DNA from: Talinum fruticosum
Taxonomy: Eukaryota; Streptophyta; Magnoliopsida; Caryophyllales; Talinaceae
Assembly (NCBI GenBank): GCA_021018815.1
Contig: JAITYX010000030.1
Location: 821,001-885,000, forward strand
Length of the DNA: 64,000 bases
Direction of reading: 5' to 3'
In this document: piece by piece, positions 12,053 through 25,560 of the stretch
How positions within the stretch are numbered: the stretch's first letter is position 1
Layout of the letters: each line of letters opens with the position of its first letter
Made by a program: the position numbers and the translations under genes
Notes under the pieces: model-generated
What the model was told of the DNA's origin: nothing
The model's input: only the letters and a program-made list of their open reading frames with translations
Databases searched by the model: none

Positions 12053-12333
12053 AATTACTCCTTACATTTCACAATACATATCACATCAAATAACTTTTTT
12101 CGTTTTAAAATATTTATCACTTTACAATTTCAATGAAATATAAATAACTAGTTTACCACTTTTTTGATTGATTACTTTGTTTCTCTCATTTTTTTATATT
12201 AATTTCTTCATTTTTAATGAAATCTCAAGGCAACTTGATCTTTTAACACATATTTTGTTTTAAATTTTATTTTTCTTAATATTCCTTCGTAACTTTAAAA
12301 CAACATATATTTTAAAATAAAGTGAGTAATTCT
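12053..12333. mobile_element. MITE, Stowaway-like (degenerate)
   Basis: The left end, TTACTCCTTACATTTCACAA, and the reverse complement of the right end, TTACTCACTTTATTTTAAAA, are imperfect inverted repeats flanking ~280 bp of AT-rich DNA. Size and TIR style (ACTCCNTNNNTTTCACAATAC) fit Tc1/mariner-derived Stowaway MITEs. Confidence 0.45.
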
Positions 12334-12713
12334 ACGTACTTTTTCTTAACTCACTAAAAACAGTGAGAAATTATCTATATATGCCATTATTGAAGGCAAA
12401 AAATACTTGAAAATTTATTGGCTACATGCATATGATAGTTATTTGGTCAAGCTTCTTAGCTGCTTTTGGGCGTTGATTGATTGAACAATTTAATTATGAA
12501 AGCATTGGATCCCAACTTAATTCCACTGTTCACATCGATGTTCTATTCCCTTGCTTTTTGCCTTTAATTTCCCCTTTACCCGCACCAATTTCTCCACCTT
12601 TTCAAAATTTTAAGTGAAGGAAAACAAAGCTTTTTGCGAGGTTCTCTTCAGTTGTTTTCGAATTTGAAACTTCTTATTTAATTGATATCTAAGTTTTCTT
12701 TGCATACAAAATT

Positions 12714-12982
12714 TCTTCCGTCTCACAATACTTATCATTTTTGAGTTATTGAAAAATATATTAGAAATATAAAATTTATGATAAATTTTGTGTTAAAAAT
12801 TAAGTCGACTTAATGTTTCATTAGAAATGAAGAAAATCGATGAAAAAAGGAGAGAACAAAAAATTAATAATTTTTTTAGCAAACTAGTTATTAATATATT
12901 ATTAGCATTGTAAAATAACATATATTATAAAACGAAAAAGTTAGTTAATGTGACATGTATTGTAAAACAGATGAAATATATT
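12714..12982. mobile_element. MITE, Stowaway-like
   Basis: The left end, CTTCCGTCTCACAATACTTA, is mirrored by the right end, TGACATGTATTGTAAAACAG. The reverse complement of the latter is CTGTTTTACAATACATGTCA. The element is about 265 bp with no coding capacity, typical of Stowaway elements beginning CTCCCTCCGTCTCACAATAC. Confidence 0.55.
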
Positions 12983-13015
12983 GTTTGAATTGATAATTTA
13001 TTGAAGTTAAAACAA

Positions 13016-14252
13016 TACTCCATCAATTTCAAATCACATGTCACGGGACAACCTTATTAAAAGAGGTATACTTGTTGATTCTTTGTGTCCACTATATAAG
13101 ACTCGATGATGAATCGATTAATCACCTTTTCTCACAAAGTGCCCTATTGTGAAAGTTACCTGGAATAAAGTTTTTCAACGATAAATGGTTGGATATAAAT
13201 CGAGTAATGCACGGATAGTGTCTTTAAATGATATGTTTCGCAAAGCTAGAGACTTGAAAAACCCAATCAAATAATTCGAATGGTCCATGTATTATGGAGC
13301 ATATGGAAAAGTCTGAATGATATGGTCTTTAATAATAGGAACTATAGTGTTCCGCCACAATTCGAAAGCCAAAACTGTGTGGGCCGAATGGAGAGTTAGG
13401 AATAGACTGGACCATCTCGTATAATCCACACTCAAGTACCCAGCCTACTTTACCATCCTCTTCATCAAAGTTTGTCACCGGCATAAACCTCCAGGGGATT
13501 CATCAAAATAAATTTTGATGGTTCCAAATCTTCTTCTTCACTGCGGGAGGATTCGTAATCGTGAACTGGGACGGGAGATTTATTCAAGCCGGGACATATA
13601 ATTTGGGGCCGATGATCTGCTTTGGTAGTCGAAGCTTCGCAATGCGTAATGGAGTCGAGCAAGCAGGTGCAAGCGAGCTTCCGATCAATTGTTTTGGAAG
13701 GAGATAACCAAGTTGTTATCAACGGTATAAAAGGTGAAATGCGGATACCTTGGGAAATCCATACACTTATATAGGATACACGTCACTTTCTCAAAAGTTG
13801 CAACCGAGTCATTATCCGACATGCATTCGGAGAGGGGAACAGAAGCGACTGATTGGGTGGCAAAATATGGACTTAGTATTTCTAATTCCGTGTCTTGGAC
13901 ATCAATTCCTTTATCTTCTTCTTTTCTCTCCATTCTAATGGAGGATAACTTGGGTAGAACCCTTGAGAGAAGGGCTACCTATTAGTTGGTTTGCTTATCT
14001 TGTGAAAAAAAAATAAAAAAATGTCACTTTAGTGGGTTAGGAAAAAATTAAGGTTAACAAAAAATTAAAACAGCTTAAAAGGTGAATTGTCTATATGCCT
14101 CAACTTGTTCTCTATGTTATTTTCTAGTAAACAATGAATAAGTGTAAAACTGGCATATTAGTAATTAGTATGTCGTTAGAAATATAAAACGATTAATATT
14201 CCGAAACGATAAAAGTTAGTTAAAATGACATATATTGTGAAACGAGAGGATA
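13016..14252. mobile_element. MITE interrupted by a LINE fragment
   Basis: A left Stowaway-like end (ACTCCATCAATTTCAAATCA then CATGTCAC) at ~13018 pairs with a right end at ~14210-14252 (GTTAGTTAAAATGACATATA then TTGTGAAACGAGAGGA), which is inverted relative to the left. The two halves are separated by the 1-kb LINE remnant, suggesting the LINE inserted into a pre-existing MITE. Confidence 0.35.
13060..14015 (+). pseudogene. LINE RNase H domain remnant
   Basis: Read with several frame changes, the plus strand encodes a decayed RVT_3/RNase H-type tail of a plant non-LTR retrotransposon. An upstream segment near 13280-13365 reads WMVHVLWSIWKSLNDMVFN. The domain starts with INFDG at ~13508 and contains an IVNWDGRFIQAGTYNLGPM segment. 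EGDNQVVINGIKGEMRIPWE lies at ~13700-13760. A final segment has RSDWVAKYGLSISNSVSW. The copy ends in an A-rich tail (AAAAAAAATAAAAAAATG near 14005-14022). Frameshifts show it is inactive. It is 5'-truncated, as is normal for LINEs. Confidence 0.75.
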
Positions 14253-17200
14253 TATTTAATTTTGAATTTTTTAAATCATGAAAAAAAGAATATAAACAAA
14301 TGAAAGCTCACGAAATACATATTTAATGTGAAAATATATTATTGATTGTTCAGTAGAACTACTATAAAATTGATTGATTTTTGTCATTGATAGATGTCAA
14401 AGTTGATGCACCAAAAAAAAAAAACTAAAAAAAAAAATTCAATGTCAAAGTTGAAAAAACAAAAAGACGAAAAAAGGATAGCTTTGTTGGTCTTTATAGT
14501 GTTAGGTACGAAAGCAATTGTCCGCTCCTTCAGGCAATAATTTATTGCTTTATTCATCACAAATTAAATGAATACACCCAAATAATCCTACCATTAATTT
14601 CTTCAAGTTCACTGCATCAAAAATATTTTTCATATAAAGGAAATCCATCTGCCTGGTCACACTGCCATCAAATTAATACCTAATTATTTATTTTAGCTTA
14701 CCTCAATTAAATAAAAAATAACATTGTCTACCATTTCTACTTGTGAGTCCCATAAAATTGCATGCATTATATAGATATTGCTAGATGTAATCTCTTTCGG
14801 GTCATAAATATTTATGGTGAATTTGAACTTGTATTTACCTTCTTATTGGGTTGAGGCTGCTATCTTCTCATCCAAACACCTTGACATAAATGTTGTACAA
14901 CAATTATATATGTCAGCTTATCCACTACTTCGATTATAACGGCTATCACAACTCATAACGATTGTAATATTTGTAACAATTCGTTTTGATCGTTGAAACG
15001 AACAAACCCTAAAAATTATTAAAAATTCTAATCTACTCCTGGGAGTATAGACCGTCATGTACTCCCTGAGCTAATTAGTGTATACTAATCAATATACAAT
15101 TATACACTAATTAATATATAATTATACATTAATTAACCTTGAGAATACATAACATTTTGTACTTCTGGGACTCTGGAAGCACCATATACTAATTGAAAAA
15201 TTATCACTATGAATTTCGTTTTACTCTTGTTTAATTTGACTAAAAAAACGATGATTTTGGTGAGAAAAATGATGATATTTTTGTGAGGTCTAGAATGAGG
15301 TCAAGAGTGGTGGGGAAGGCTTTAGAAAAGAACCGTAATGTCTTAATCAAATCAATATTGGCCCCCATTTGTTATTTCTAATTATCATCATTACCACCAC
15401 CATTACCATTATCTTATATTCTTCGGTTAGCCCATAAAAAGCAGGAAAAATCAGATAGCTAGGGTAAAAATTTTCAACGTAATAAAAATAAATTAATCCA
15501 ACCTAATTACTTTGGATACTCTCATTATCTCGATCTTGGCAACCTACTCAATTAGTGAGGAAAATTAGAGGAAAAATTAATGCAAGATCTTAATCTTATG
15601 AATATATATCTACTCGTGTTCGAGAATATCATAAGTTTCTAGGTTGATGGTTTAGCAACACATTAATTTATTTTACGATAGATGATTATATATCGTTTCC
15701 TAGTAACACAAGGCTTATTCTCGGGACTTGTTTCTTTCAAACATATTCACACAACATATCAATATCGGAGGAGCTAATTCTTTACATTATATAAAATCGT
15801 ACCAAAATCATAGCTTATTAAATGAAGCGTATACAAAATGGAATACCAGAATTGTGAATATCAGGGAAGGAGAAGGAGGGTAGGTTACTGAATTCCAGAA
15901 AAGCTTAGCTTTTATACCACCAAATACAATGAAATTGAGGGCACTCTTGTTGACTCCCCATGACAGTCAACCAAACCCACATGTGCATTTTCCATAATTC
16001 CATGTCTAAGTTGCACCCAAGAAAAAAGACAAATACAGTAATTAATTAGTTTTCCGTTTTCTCATCTTGGACTTCTGTTTAGAGTCAAATATAAAATAAA
16101 AATGTTAATTAGGATATTCTTCTTCTTCTTTAATTAATTTAGCCTCTTGTGACTAGACTTAGGTTTCGTGTTCAATCGGATTATTTTAAAATTAATAGAT
16201 ATTTAGTTCAAGAAAATACTCTTTTAAAGACCAAAACTTGCAAAGTAACTTTGGAGGAAAAATATTTTGGATGTGGGCAAATATGGGTTCGATATGTTTG
16301 ATTATATTTTGACATATCGGATTAATTCTATCATATTTACTTGTAATTCATTAAATTTCAGACATTGTTAATCAATATCAAAAAAAAAAAGCGTTTTTCT
16401 TATATAGTGTATTGAATCTATTAGTAATATTGGGACCGATTACTTTTCAAACGTAAATTTTCACTTGTCATTTATGTGTGTTGTTCATCAAATTGAAAGA
16501 CACAAAACGGGAAACCTGTTCGAACTTACATAGTAAACGCACGTAAACGAATATAAAAAGTAGAAACGAAAATAAACGAATACAAACGAATCGAAATAAG
16601 TTGTTAAATAAGAAACGAACGAACATAAGACATAAATAAATTTTGATTTTTATGTAAAGTCAAACATGTTGCTCTGAAAAATTCATACATAAAAAAAATT
16701 TAATTTTTATATAAAATCGAACATACTGCTCTGAAAAATCCGTACATGAAAGAACGTATTAAAGGGCTGCATTCCAGGAGAAAAGACTATAGAAAAAGCT
16801 GAAGAATCCATGTTTTGTTATTATCTTCCAAATAGAATTGGACACATACTGAGACAGCAATTAAAAGGTCAAGTGCCGTTGAAAAAGTTAAGAATAAAAC
16901 CACCCATGATTTTTTTTTTTAAAAAAAATAGAAGAGAAAAAGACAACCTGACTTGTAGACTTCTCTTGGCGTAAAATCTAAACCCCTTTTTGTATCTGGA
17001 AAATAAAAAACAAATTTGACAGCAAAACTTAGCTTGGAAAGTTGATTGTTTTCTTTCTTTTTAACATTTGTAGTAGTAGTCCTATTTTATTTAGGTGCTC
17101 CCACTTCCACCCAATCTTGACGATAGCCTCATACTTGTTCCTGAAAATGACCACGTACGAAGGCTATCAGAACAACGAATAATCTCAGTTGTATTATATA

Positions 17201-18247
17201 AAAAGTTATTCTTTCATAAATGAATTCAACACCTTATCTTAAATTTAACATGAAATAAAACTCGTTTTAGTGGAATGGAGACCGTAAAAAATAAGATAGT
17301 TTATGATTCTCTAAAGAGACTATGCTACAACGTAAAAAACAGAAATCTCTAAGAAAAATATTACCAAATACTAGACCTATATTGTTTTGTTGGTAAGAAA
17401 TAAAGGTTTTGTGTTTTAATTGATATTTTGAGTTTCTTTACAAGGTTAACGTCAAGACTATGAGGACAAGATCTGTATAATTCATGTGTTGTACGAAAAT
17501 CAAACCCTCAATCTTAAGGCAAAATGATGGATACTATGGCCCTTGTAACATTCCCTTCTCATGTCATATTCTAAATGATGTAGAACTATTACATGGTGGT
17601 TTTTAAATAGTGCATAAGCTAAACACACTACATTAAGAGAAGATAGTGTGTCGCAAAAGTTTTTAACTATCAATAAAATCATTTGATTTTTCGTACATAT
17701 ATGGTAATACTTGATAATTTTTAAATGAGACAATTTTTCGTAATATAATATATTTTTTATTAGCATATTTGTGCTCTATTTATCACTTAAAATACTACCG
17801 TTTTTTTTATAATGTACGGTTGATCACATTGTTTGAATTTGTTTTTTTTGTACTCTTTTTTTGAATGGAAGTGAAAAGTATACCTAGGAGGCTAATGACC
17901 ACTAATAGGCATATAAACCCACCATTTAGGCTAATCATAATTCATTTGAAATATGAGATAATTAGATAATTAGATAAAACATGATGAGTGTTAGCTGCTC
18001 AGCCAAAAAAAAAAAAAAAAAAAAAAAGGTGAGTGGAAGATAGCTAGTGCTTGAAACAAGGCAAAAGACAATAAAAAGACAGAAAAATAGAAAAGAGAGT
18101 AATCAGTCCACTAATCAAGCCTTATTAGGGTTTTCCTTTCAATTAAATCATTAATCCTCCCTTCTAATCATGCAATTATCAGAACTGAACTGTCACCATA
18201 AAATCCCCTGTTTGATATTACGTTACTTTCCTCTTCCTTGTTCCCAC
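14023..18247. other. intergenic spacer, AT-rich
   Basis: No gene is supported here. The contents are AT-rich DNA, an inverted repeat at 15040-15185 (listed separately), poly-A runs near 16380 and 18005-18027, and short fortuitous ORFs such as 17500-17766 (minus). Confidence 0.5.
15040..15185. repeat. inverted-repeat hairpin, possible small MITE
   Basis: GTACTCCCTGAGCTAATTAG followed by TGTAT is mirrored by the reverse complement of the right side, GTATTCTCAAGGTTAATTAA then TGTAT. The centre is ACAATTATACACTAATTAAT. The whole block could form one long imperfect hairpin of about 140 bp. Confidence 0.45.
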
Positions 18248-18281
18248 TATATCTGCCCCTCCAAACCCCTCCAACAGCAAA

Positions 18282-18313
<32 letters not shown>

Positions 18314-18460
18314 AGCATTAACTCATTCTGAGAATTTGTACTGTCCCTGTTTTCCTCTGATTCAAACTCTGAAAAACAGAGCATCTTCAGTCTCATATAT
18401 AGAGTAGAGATAGAAAGAGAGAGTTCTTGTCCTCTCCCATTTCGTCTTTAAGTCCCAGAA
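18248..18460 (+). promoter_or_regulatory. promoter/5' UTR of the LRR receptor gene
   Basis: A TATA-like ACTATATCTG lies at ~18247-18256. It is followed by a (GA)n tract at 18290-18312 and a pyrimidine-rich leader up to the ATG at 18461. GA/CT tracts of this kind are common in plant core promoters and 5' UTRs. Confidence 0.4.
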
Positions 18461-21400
18461 ATGGTTCGAAGTCTTCCAACCCTCATTCTCTCTCTCTCCT
18501 CCTTCTACTTCTTCTTCTTCTTCTTCTTCTGCAGTTTCTTCAACCCCATTTCAGCAAACCCGGAGCTAAGAGCCTTAATGGACATAAAAGCGGCATTGGA
18601 CCCAGGAAACAAGCTCTTAAGCTCGTGGAGAGTTGATGGGGACCCATGTACAGAATCCTTCGAGGGAGTCGGCTGCAACGATCGCCGGAAAGTTGCCAAT
18701 ATTTCATTGCAAGGCCGGGGACTCACTGGAAAACTGTCGCCGGCGATCGGAGATTTGAAGGACTTGACGGGCCTTTACTTGCACTATAATTCTCTCTCCG
18801 GCGAGATTCCAAAGGAAATTGCTAGTCTTACTCAGCTCACTGATCTCTACCTCAATAATAACAATATTTCTGGGATTATTCCCCCTCAGATTGGCCGCAT
18901 GTCCAGTCTTCAAGGTATTTTATATAATTTTCTTTAACCAAAAGAAAAATAGAAAAGAATTTTGCATGTAATTTTTTTCGGTGATATAATTTTTCATTTA
19001 ATTATTAATTACAAGCTAAACTAATTATTACACTTTAGAGCATTTCATCATTATGCTACTTATAATCATTTGCACTTTTACTAGAGGGGTAATTTAATAT
19101 CAATCATTTTTTCTATTTTTTTCGATAATTAATTGAAATAGATCATAATAATTAATGCCACCAATACATAATAATACGTCGTGTGGCTAATTAAATCGGC
19201 TTTTTAGCTGATCAGCTCTCAAGCTAATCAGATACTTGAGATTAATTTGAAGACATTTTGTATTGCAGGAAAATGGATGAGATCCATTCGTTTGGGTAGT
19301 GGGAAAAGGTTGAATTTTTGCTACCCAAGTGGCATTAGTAGTGGGTTTGCTTTTGAATTTGGTGTTTTTTTCATGATTTGAAGAATAATAATGGATGACA
19401 GGATGAATTGGGTTTTTGGTTAGACTTTGCTGTAGTAAATGTGGGTAGGAGGAAATCTCACACGTTTGGTGGCAAATTTAATGGGTATTCTCCCTCCTCT
19501 TTTTTCTTGTTTGCTGGAAACTGGGGCCATTTCTTTACCCTTGTCACCCAAAGGGCTTCAATAATTGATTTTCCCTGAGAAAATTGACAGGTTCTTCTCT
19601 TTTCTAGAAAAAGTGGGGGGGAGGGGAGGATGTACAATTTTTCAGCAAATCAATAGAAATTAACTGGCATCACACATGTTGAAGATTTTCGGTGTGTCGA
19701 GTTTTTTCGGTTGGAAGAATAAACTTATGTGTATCCAAAATCTTCGCGTTGCACACTATTTAGTCTTCTTATTAATGTTCGAGGTAATAATGTTGAGTTG
19801 AAAATTTTCATGAAAAATTATGTATAGGGCTGCTGATGGGATGTATACTTGTTTAAATTGCAGAAATGGACCTGTGCTTTAACCAACTGAGAGGTAGTAT
19901 TCCTAGTGAATTAGGGTACTTGAGCAGACTTGAATTTCTGTCATTGCAGTATAATCAGTTAAGTGGTGGGATTCCTACAAGCTTAGGGAATTTGAGTTTG
20001 TTAAAGAGGCTTACTTTAAGCTACAATCATCTCTCTGGTCCCATTCCTACAACTCTGGCCAACATCAAACAGCTTCAAGTTTTGGATGTCAGGAACAATT
20101 CCCTCTCTGGAGCTATTCCCACTGGTTTGTCTCTTTCTCCCCCTTTACGGGCTTCTAATTGTAATGCTTAGACCTCGTGTATTGACATGTACCCGATTAT
20201 TTGACATGGACATGAATTATAGAGTCGGATTATCTTGTGTAGCGGGTGTGTGACTGTGTGTATAGCACTAGTACGATACTTGTTAATAGTCCATTACTGC
20301 TTATCAAAGCCCTAAGACTTTGAAAATAGAGTCCCTTAGCTAAAATTTTGGATTTTTGTCTGATTGCCTAACTCTTAGTCGATCCAATGTGAGATTTTCC
20401 TTACAAAATATTGATAGCTTGACAAAATCAAAAGCAAACATGAACCATTCTAAGCACGAACAAACCTAACTAGAACTCGGACATTGGCCTAGACTGTTCA
20501 TCAACCCAAATGACCCGATATGAAATTCTCATATAAAAAGACTCAATGCATGAGTTTCTCTTGTTCCAGTCCTAACTTGTGTCCCTTTTTCTTGGATGAA
20601 AACATGAAGCATTGAATACATTGGAGGGATTTTCATTTGGAAACAACAGTGGCTTTTGCGGAACAGGCTTCCCCACCTTGAGAACCTGTACTACATTTGA
20701 CACAGCAAATGTAGACATCAACAAGCCACAGCCCTTTGGTCTGATCTTGAACAATCACACTGCACCAAACAATGAACCCAAAACAGAAAACTTCCAGACC
20801 AACTGTTCCAACCATGTGTGCTCAAGCCCCAATAGATTCCACCAAGTTGCCATTGTGGCTGGGGTGATCACAGGATCTGTAACATTAACAGCAGTCGGGT
20901 TTCTGACATTCATTAGAAACCGAAGGCAGAAACAGAAGGTTGGAACCATGACCGAGCTGTCAGAGAGCGGGCACAGCACTGAGCACCACCCCAATGACCT
21001 TCACAGTAAGAGTGCATCACCGCTGGTGAGTTTAGCATACTCTGCAGGGTGGGACCCACTGGCCGATGGATTAAACAGTGATGAGCTCTCTCAGCAGGTT
21101 CTGAACAGTTACAGGTACAACTTGGAGGATGTCGAGTCAGCAACTCAGTATTTTTCAGAGGGGAATGTGTTGGGGAGGGGGAAGTTTTCGACTGTTTACA
21201 AAGGGGTTTGGAGAGATGGCTCCATTGTCACCATTAAAAGCATCAATGTGAGTAGTTGTAAGGCTGAAGAGGCAGAGTTTGTCAAGGGCATGAACTTGTT
21301 GGTATCGTTGAGACATGAGAATTTGGTCAGCTTGAGAGGGTTCTGTTGCTCTAGGGGCAGGGGTGAGTGTTTTTTGATTTATGATTATGCTCCTAATGGA

Positions 21401-22324
21401 AATCTATTGAGATATCTTGATGCAAGTAGTGGAAGCGACCAAGTTCTTAATTGGTTCACCAGGGTTAAGATCATCCATGGTATCGCCAAAGGTAAATTTC
21501 ACTTTTCCAAATGTTTGATTGTTTCAATTCATATGTGTTGCAATGCCTATCTAAGATAGTAATACTGGTAGGTAGTGGCCATGTTGGTCTGGATTGAGCT
21601 AGAATTGGTGGCATTTAGGCTGGTCTATGTTGAGTTATGCTCAGTATGAATCGAGTCCTACTGAGCCACCGACCCACGAATCCACCAACCCAACCATATT
21701 TCCTCTTCTAACTTGATGGATTCAATTGGCCAACAAACCAGCCCGCCTACATTCAGCGTAGATTAGCCAATCCAAACTGCTTGTTTGGTCACCATTGACC
21801 ACCAGGCATTGCTAATTCTTTTTTGTCCAATATATGTAGGTCTACATTATTTGCATGAAGAAAATGCAAACAAACCTTCATTGGTGCACCAGAACATTTC
21901 AGCTGAGAAAATCCTGATCGATGGGCAATTCAATCCGGTGATCTTGGATTCAGGGCTACGCAAGATCCTAGCAGATGACACCATCTTCTCAGCCTTGAAG
22001 GTGAGTGCAGCCATGGGATACCTAGCCCCTGAGTACATAACCACTGGCCGGTTCACTGAAAAGAGCGATGTCTATGCATTTGGAGTGGTGGTCCTTCACA
22101 TCGTTTCCGGTAAACAGCAGCTCACAACTGCAATGCGTTCAGCAGCAGAGTCTTGCAAAGTGGAGGACTTTGTGGACCAGAATCTCAATGGGATTTTCTC
22201 GGTGTCAGAAGCCTCAAAGATTGTGAGACTGGGGTTGAGTTGCACCCAGGAGCTCCCTGATCAAAGACCTAACATGGAGGATGTAGTTAGAGAGCTGAAC
22301 AGGCGCGACAGTGCTTCTGATTAA
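18461..22324 (+). CDS. LRR receptor-like pseudokinase (At5g51560-type)
   Basis: Four exons, 18461-18914, 19864-20124, 20610-21491 and 21840-22324, join in frame to 693 residues; all introns are GT-AG. A signal peptide (1-32, containing seven Phe from a TTC run) is followed by the LRR N-cap (GDPC...GVGC) and about six LRRs of the LxxLxLxxNxLSGxIP type. A cysteine-containing linker follows, then a transmembrane helix (~318-340) and a cytoplasmic kinase-like domain. The glycine loop GRGKFSTVYKG and the VTIK Lys (K448) are kept. The HRD motif is HQN (549-551) and DFG is DSG (569-571), so the catalytic Asp is missing and the metal-binding motif is altered. The GYLAPEY segment remains. The protein closely resembles the Arabidopsis At5g51560 group, where the HRD motif is also degenerate (HRN). 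A signalling scaffold role at the plasma membrane is inferred; its ligand is unknown. Confidence 0.93.
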
Positions 22325-24138
22325 AGCCCTAGTGTTACTTAACTTGAATTTGCAGAAGCTGTTTGAAATGCTGTCAATGTTCCCTAGCTAGGCTTCAGAG
22401 TGTTTTGTTTCCCATTTTTCTTCCATTTCATCATGCTTGTTAATTGCCAGAATTTCTAATGTTAGTGTAAAGGTTTGTGAAATTAGGCTAATATAAAGAT
22501 ATAGAGGTATAACTTGATTTTTCAATTTTCATTGCCTTGTTATACATATAATGACAGGAACCAAATTTTAACCAGAAATGTTGGCTTAATCACACCTTCC
22601 TTGAAAAGTTTATCATTGTAATAATGGAATTACTAAACAAAGATCAAAACATGGCAGACACCCAAGTGTGCGAACAAGAGTATTAGAGATGATAACGCGG
22701 ATATTAGTAAGTTTAACTGTTAAAATCTTATACATTAATGTATGCACAACTTGCTAGATCACACAAAAATGATGGCCACCGGCTAACTTCATCATTTTTA
22801 ATAACAGAATAGAATTTTCTACGTAACAAACTATTGTTATTATTATTAAAATTTTTATACTTTGATTAATAATAAAAAATCTATATATAATATTTAACAA
22901 CAAGTATATTGATAAAATATCTATGAGACGAAAATGAAAATTTAAATCTAAACTCTATTTACAGATACCTTCAAGTCTCCCTTTCACATAAAAACACAAA
23001 ATATCTTCTTTTTTTTTTTATTAAAAAAAAAAGGAGTTCTATCATTATAGCCTACAAGTCAACACCAAAGCACCATCAACTACTCCAATTTCAATAGAAG
23101 TGTTCAAAAAAAAAAATGTTTAATGGTCTCTCTCTCCTTCTTCCTAGGTCATGTTGATAGCTTATATGCATGGACATGACATGATGATAACTTATCTACC
23201 ATCTTGATTTGGTCACCACTTGGAGACAAGACAAGATTATCTATAATACTATAAGTGTGCGTTGTATGATTAGTCCAAGTTGCTTAATTAATACTTAATG
23301 TGTTTAATTAACTAGGAGGATTATGACAATCCAACTGGTTATATATAATCTATGTATAATACTTGATTATGGATATTGCAGCAATCGGATTAGATCGATG
23401 ACAAACTTAGACAGCTAACGCATGTATTTATAATTTATGGGTCATAATTTTGATTAGTCATACGCGATTTACATATATTTTATGTGTTTAGAAATTTTCT
23501 AATTGATAATTAGTTGAAAAAAAAATTATATTTTCTCGACACATTACAAGTGAAAACTAAAAGAATTATTCAATGCTTATCTCTTGCAAGGATGACATTA
23601 CTAGGTCTCATTCCTAACAAGTGACCATAACAAAATCCTTTTTTTTAAAAAAAAGTATAAAATAAAATAAATGTCATCTTGAAGATATGTAGAAGTACGA
23701 AAGTGTACTATTCATTGTGTACTACAAAGGAGGGCATGGATTTTGCTCAATTTGTAGGAGGATTGTATTTTACACTGGTTTATAATATATTAGAATTATT
23801 TTGCATATGAAAATAAATGTATGTATTTAGTTTAAAGGAATAGAAAAAATGATAAAATAAAAATGAATAAAACTTAAAATATAATATATTATATTTAAGT
23901 TGTATTAAAAATTTAAGTCAAGATTTCATTGTCGAATCAATTATACATGCTTAAGGCAAAATATGGCATGTGAATAATTTCGTAGGTCATTTTATATCCA
24001 AAGCCAACTCTTTGATTTGTCATCGTTACGTTGCATATGATTTGATAAATGTGGATAATTTGAGTTGAATTTTGTTAATAATCTAGCCATCTTTCATCGA
24101 CTAATTTATTTTATGGCAAGGAATTCAAGCATACATAA

Positions 24139-24140
<2 letters not shown>
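22325..24140. other. 3' UTR and AT-rich spacer
   Basis: The 3' UTR of the LRR gene occupies roughly the first 200 bp (AATATAAAG near 22490 could serve as a poly(A) signal). The rest is AT-rich, with no gene or clear element seen. Confidence 0.45.

Positions 24141-24235
<95 letters not shown>
24141..24235. repeat. (TTA)n microsatellite
   Basis: An uninterrupted TTA/ATT trinucleotide run of about 31 units. It produces an artefactual poly-Ile ORF. Confidence 0.95.
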
Positions 24236-24236
<1 letters not shown>

Positions 24237-24377
24237 TTGATCTTGGTGCTCTATATTAAAAAAAAACCTACCTAGTTAAATATAAATCAGGTACATAATT
24301 TGGTCCTTTTGGATGGCGGGATATATAATCAAAGCTTAAGCTGGCCATTAATGAATTTAATCATGAATTTAATTTGA

Positions 24378-24499
<122 letters not shown>

Positions 24500-24987
24500 A
24501 AGACCTTCTTCAAATATGGCATACTAGCTAGGTATATATATTTGTTAATCATATAGTCGATGTTATAATAACTTAATCAAATGAAGTGACCATATAGACT
24601 TTTTTATGTTTTATTACAAATAATTTATTACTAATTAGAGTCGATATGAGCTTAAAGGAATTTATTAATGAGTATTGGCTAGTGTTGAGTACAGAAAAAT
24701 TAAAATTAAAAAATATGATTAAGTACCGATAAGTGCTAAATGGTGATGATAATAACCTTATGATAAGTTGAAAAGAACAAGCACGAAATCCCCTACTAAT
24801 TAACTTAGTTATACATGCAATCTTTCCTGAAGTCTTCTATCTAAATTAAGCTTCATCAGTCCTAACATATCAATTCTCACAAAAACGGATTAGCCTTACT
24901 AGTAAAGTTTCTAAAAGTTATCAAAAAATTAGATTCAAATCTCGCATGTATTTATTTTTCGTGCCTCAATCTCATTAAAAAAATCAA

Positions 24988-25560
24988 TTTTTTTTTTTTT
25001 TTTGCAAAAAGGGGTGGAGCCTTAAAGTATTATTATTACATACTAACATATCTCGACCAAAAAGACACCTACATTATCCGTAAATAGCAAATCTCTTAAC
25101 TTAGTAGGATTTGATTGAAAGAAATCCCCCTCCCCCAAATCATACTAACTCATAAGTTGTCCAACTTATCCACCACCTAATTAGCCTCACGAAAACAATA
25201 AGTAATTTTGACTTTCCCAATCACTTTGACCCATAATGTCCTTGTATATTGCTTTACAATTGGGGTGAACTGATTCCTCTCGGATTGGTTGCCACGAAGC
25301 ATACCCATTACTAAAATAGAATCTAATTCGACAAGACTTTCTTAAATCCTACTCTCCTAGTTACGCGTAGATATCTCCAAGCTGTTTTTAGTTAAGCCAT
25401 AACAGACAGACAAACTCCATAATCTTTCCGCAAATTCAATTAGCCATTAACCCCGATCACCTCTAAGGACACAACGTCAATCATATAAAAAAACTAATTT
25501 CTTCCTAAATACAACGTCCTTTCTTTTTCCCTTTTTCTTTTCCGATTCGATTGATGTATT
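24988..25560 (-). pseudogene. LINE RNase H fragment
   Basis: On the minus strand, decayed coding sequence of an RNase H-like domain of a plant non-LTR retrotransposon ends in a poly(A) (T-run 24988-25003 on plus). Readable pieces include ESLVELDSILVMGMLRGN, then FTPIVKQYTRTLWVKVIGKV, and a final YCFREANWVVDKL segment, where REAN..VD is the usual RNase H C-terminal signature. Stops and frameshifts break it. The 5' end is truncated near 25510-25560. Confidence 0.65.
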
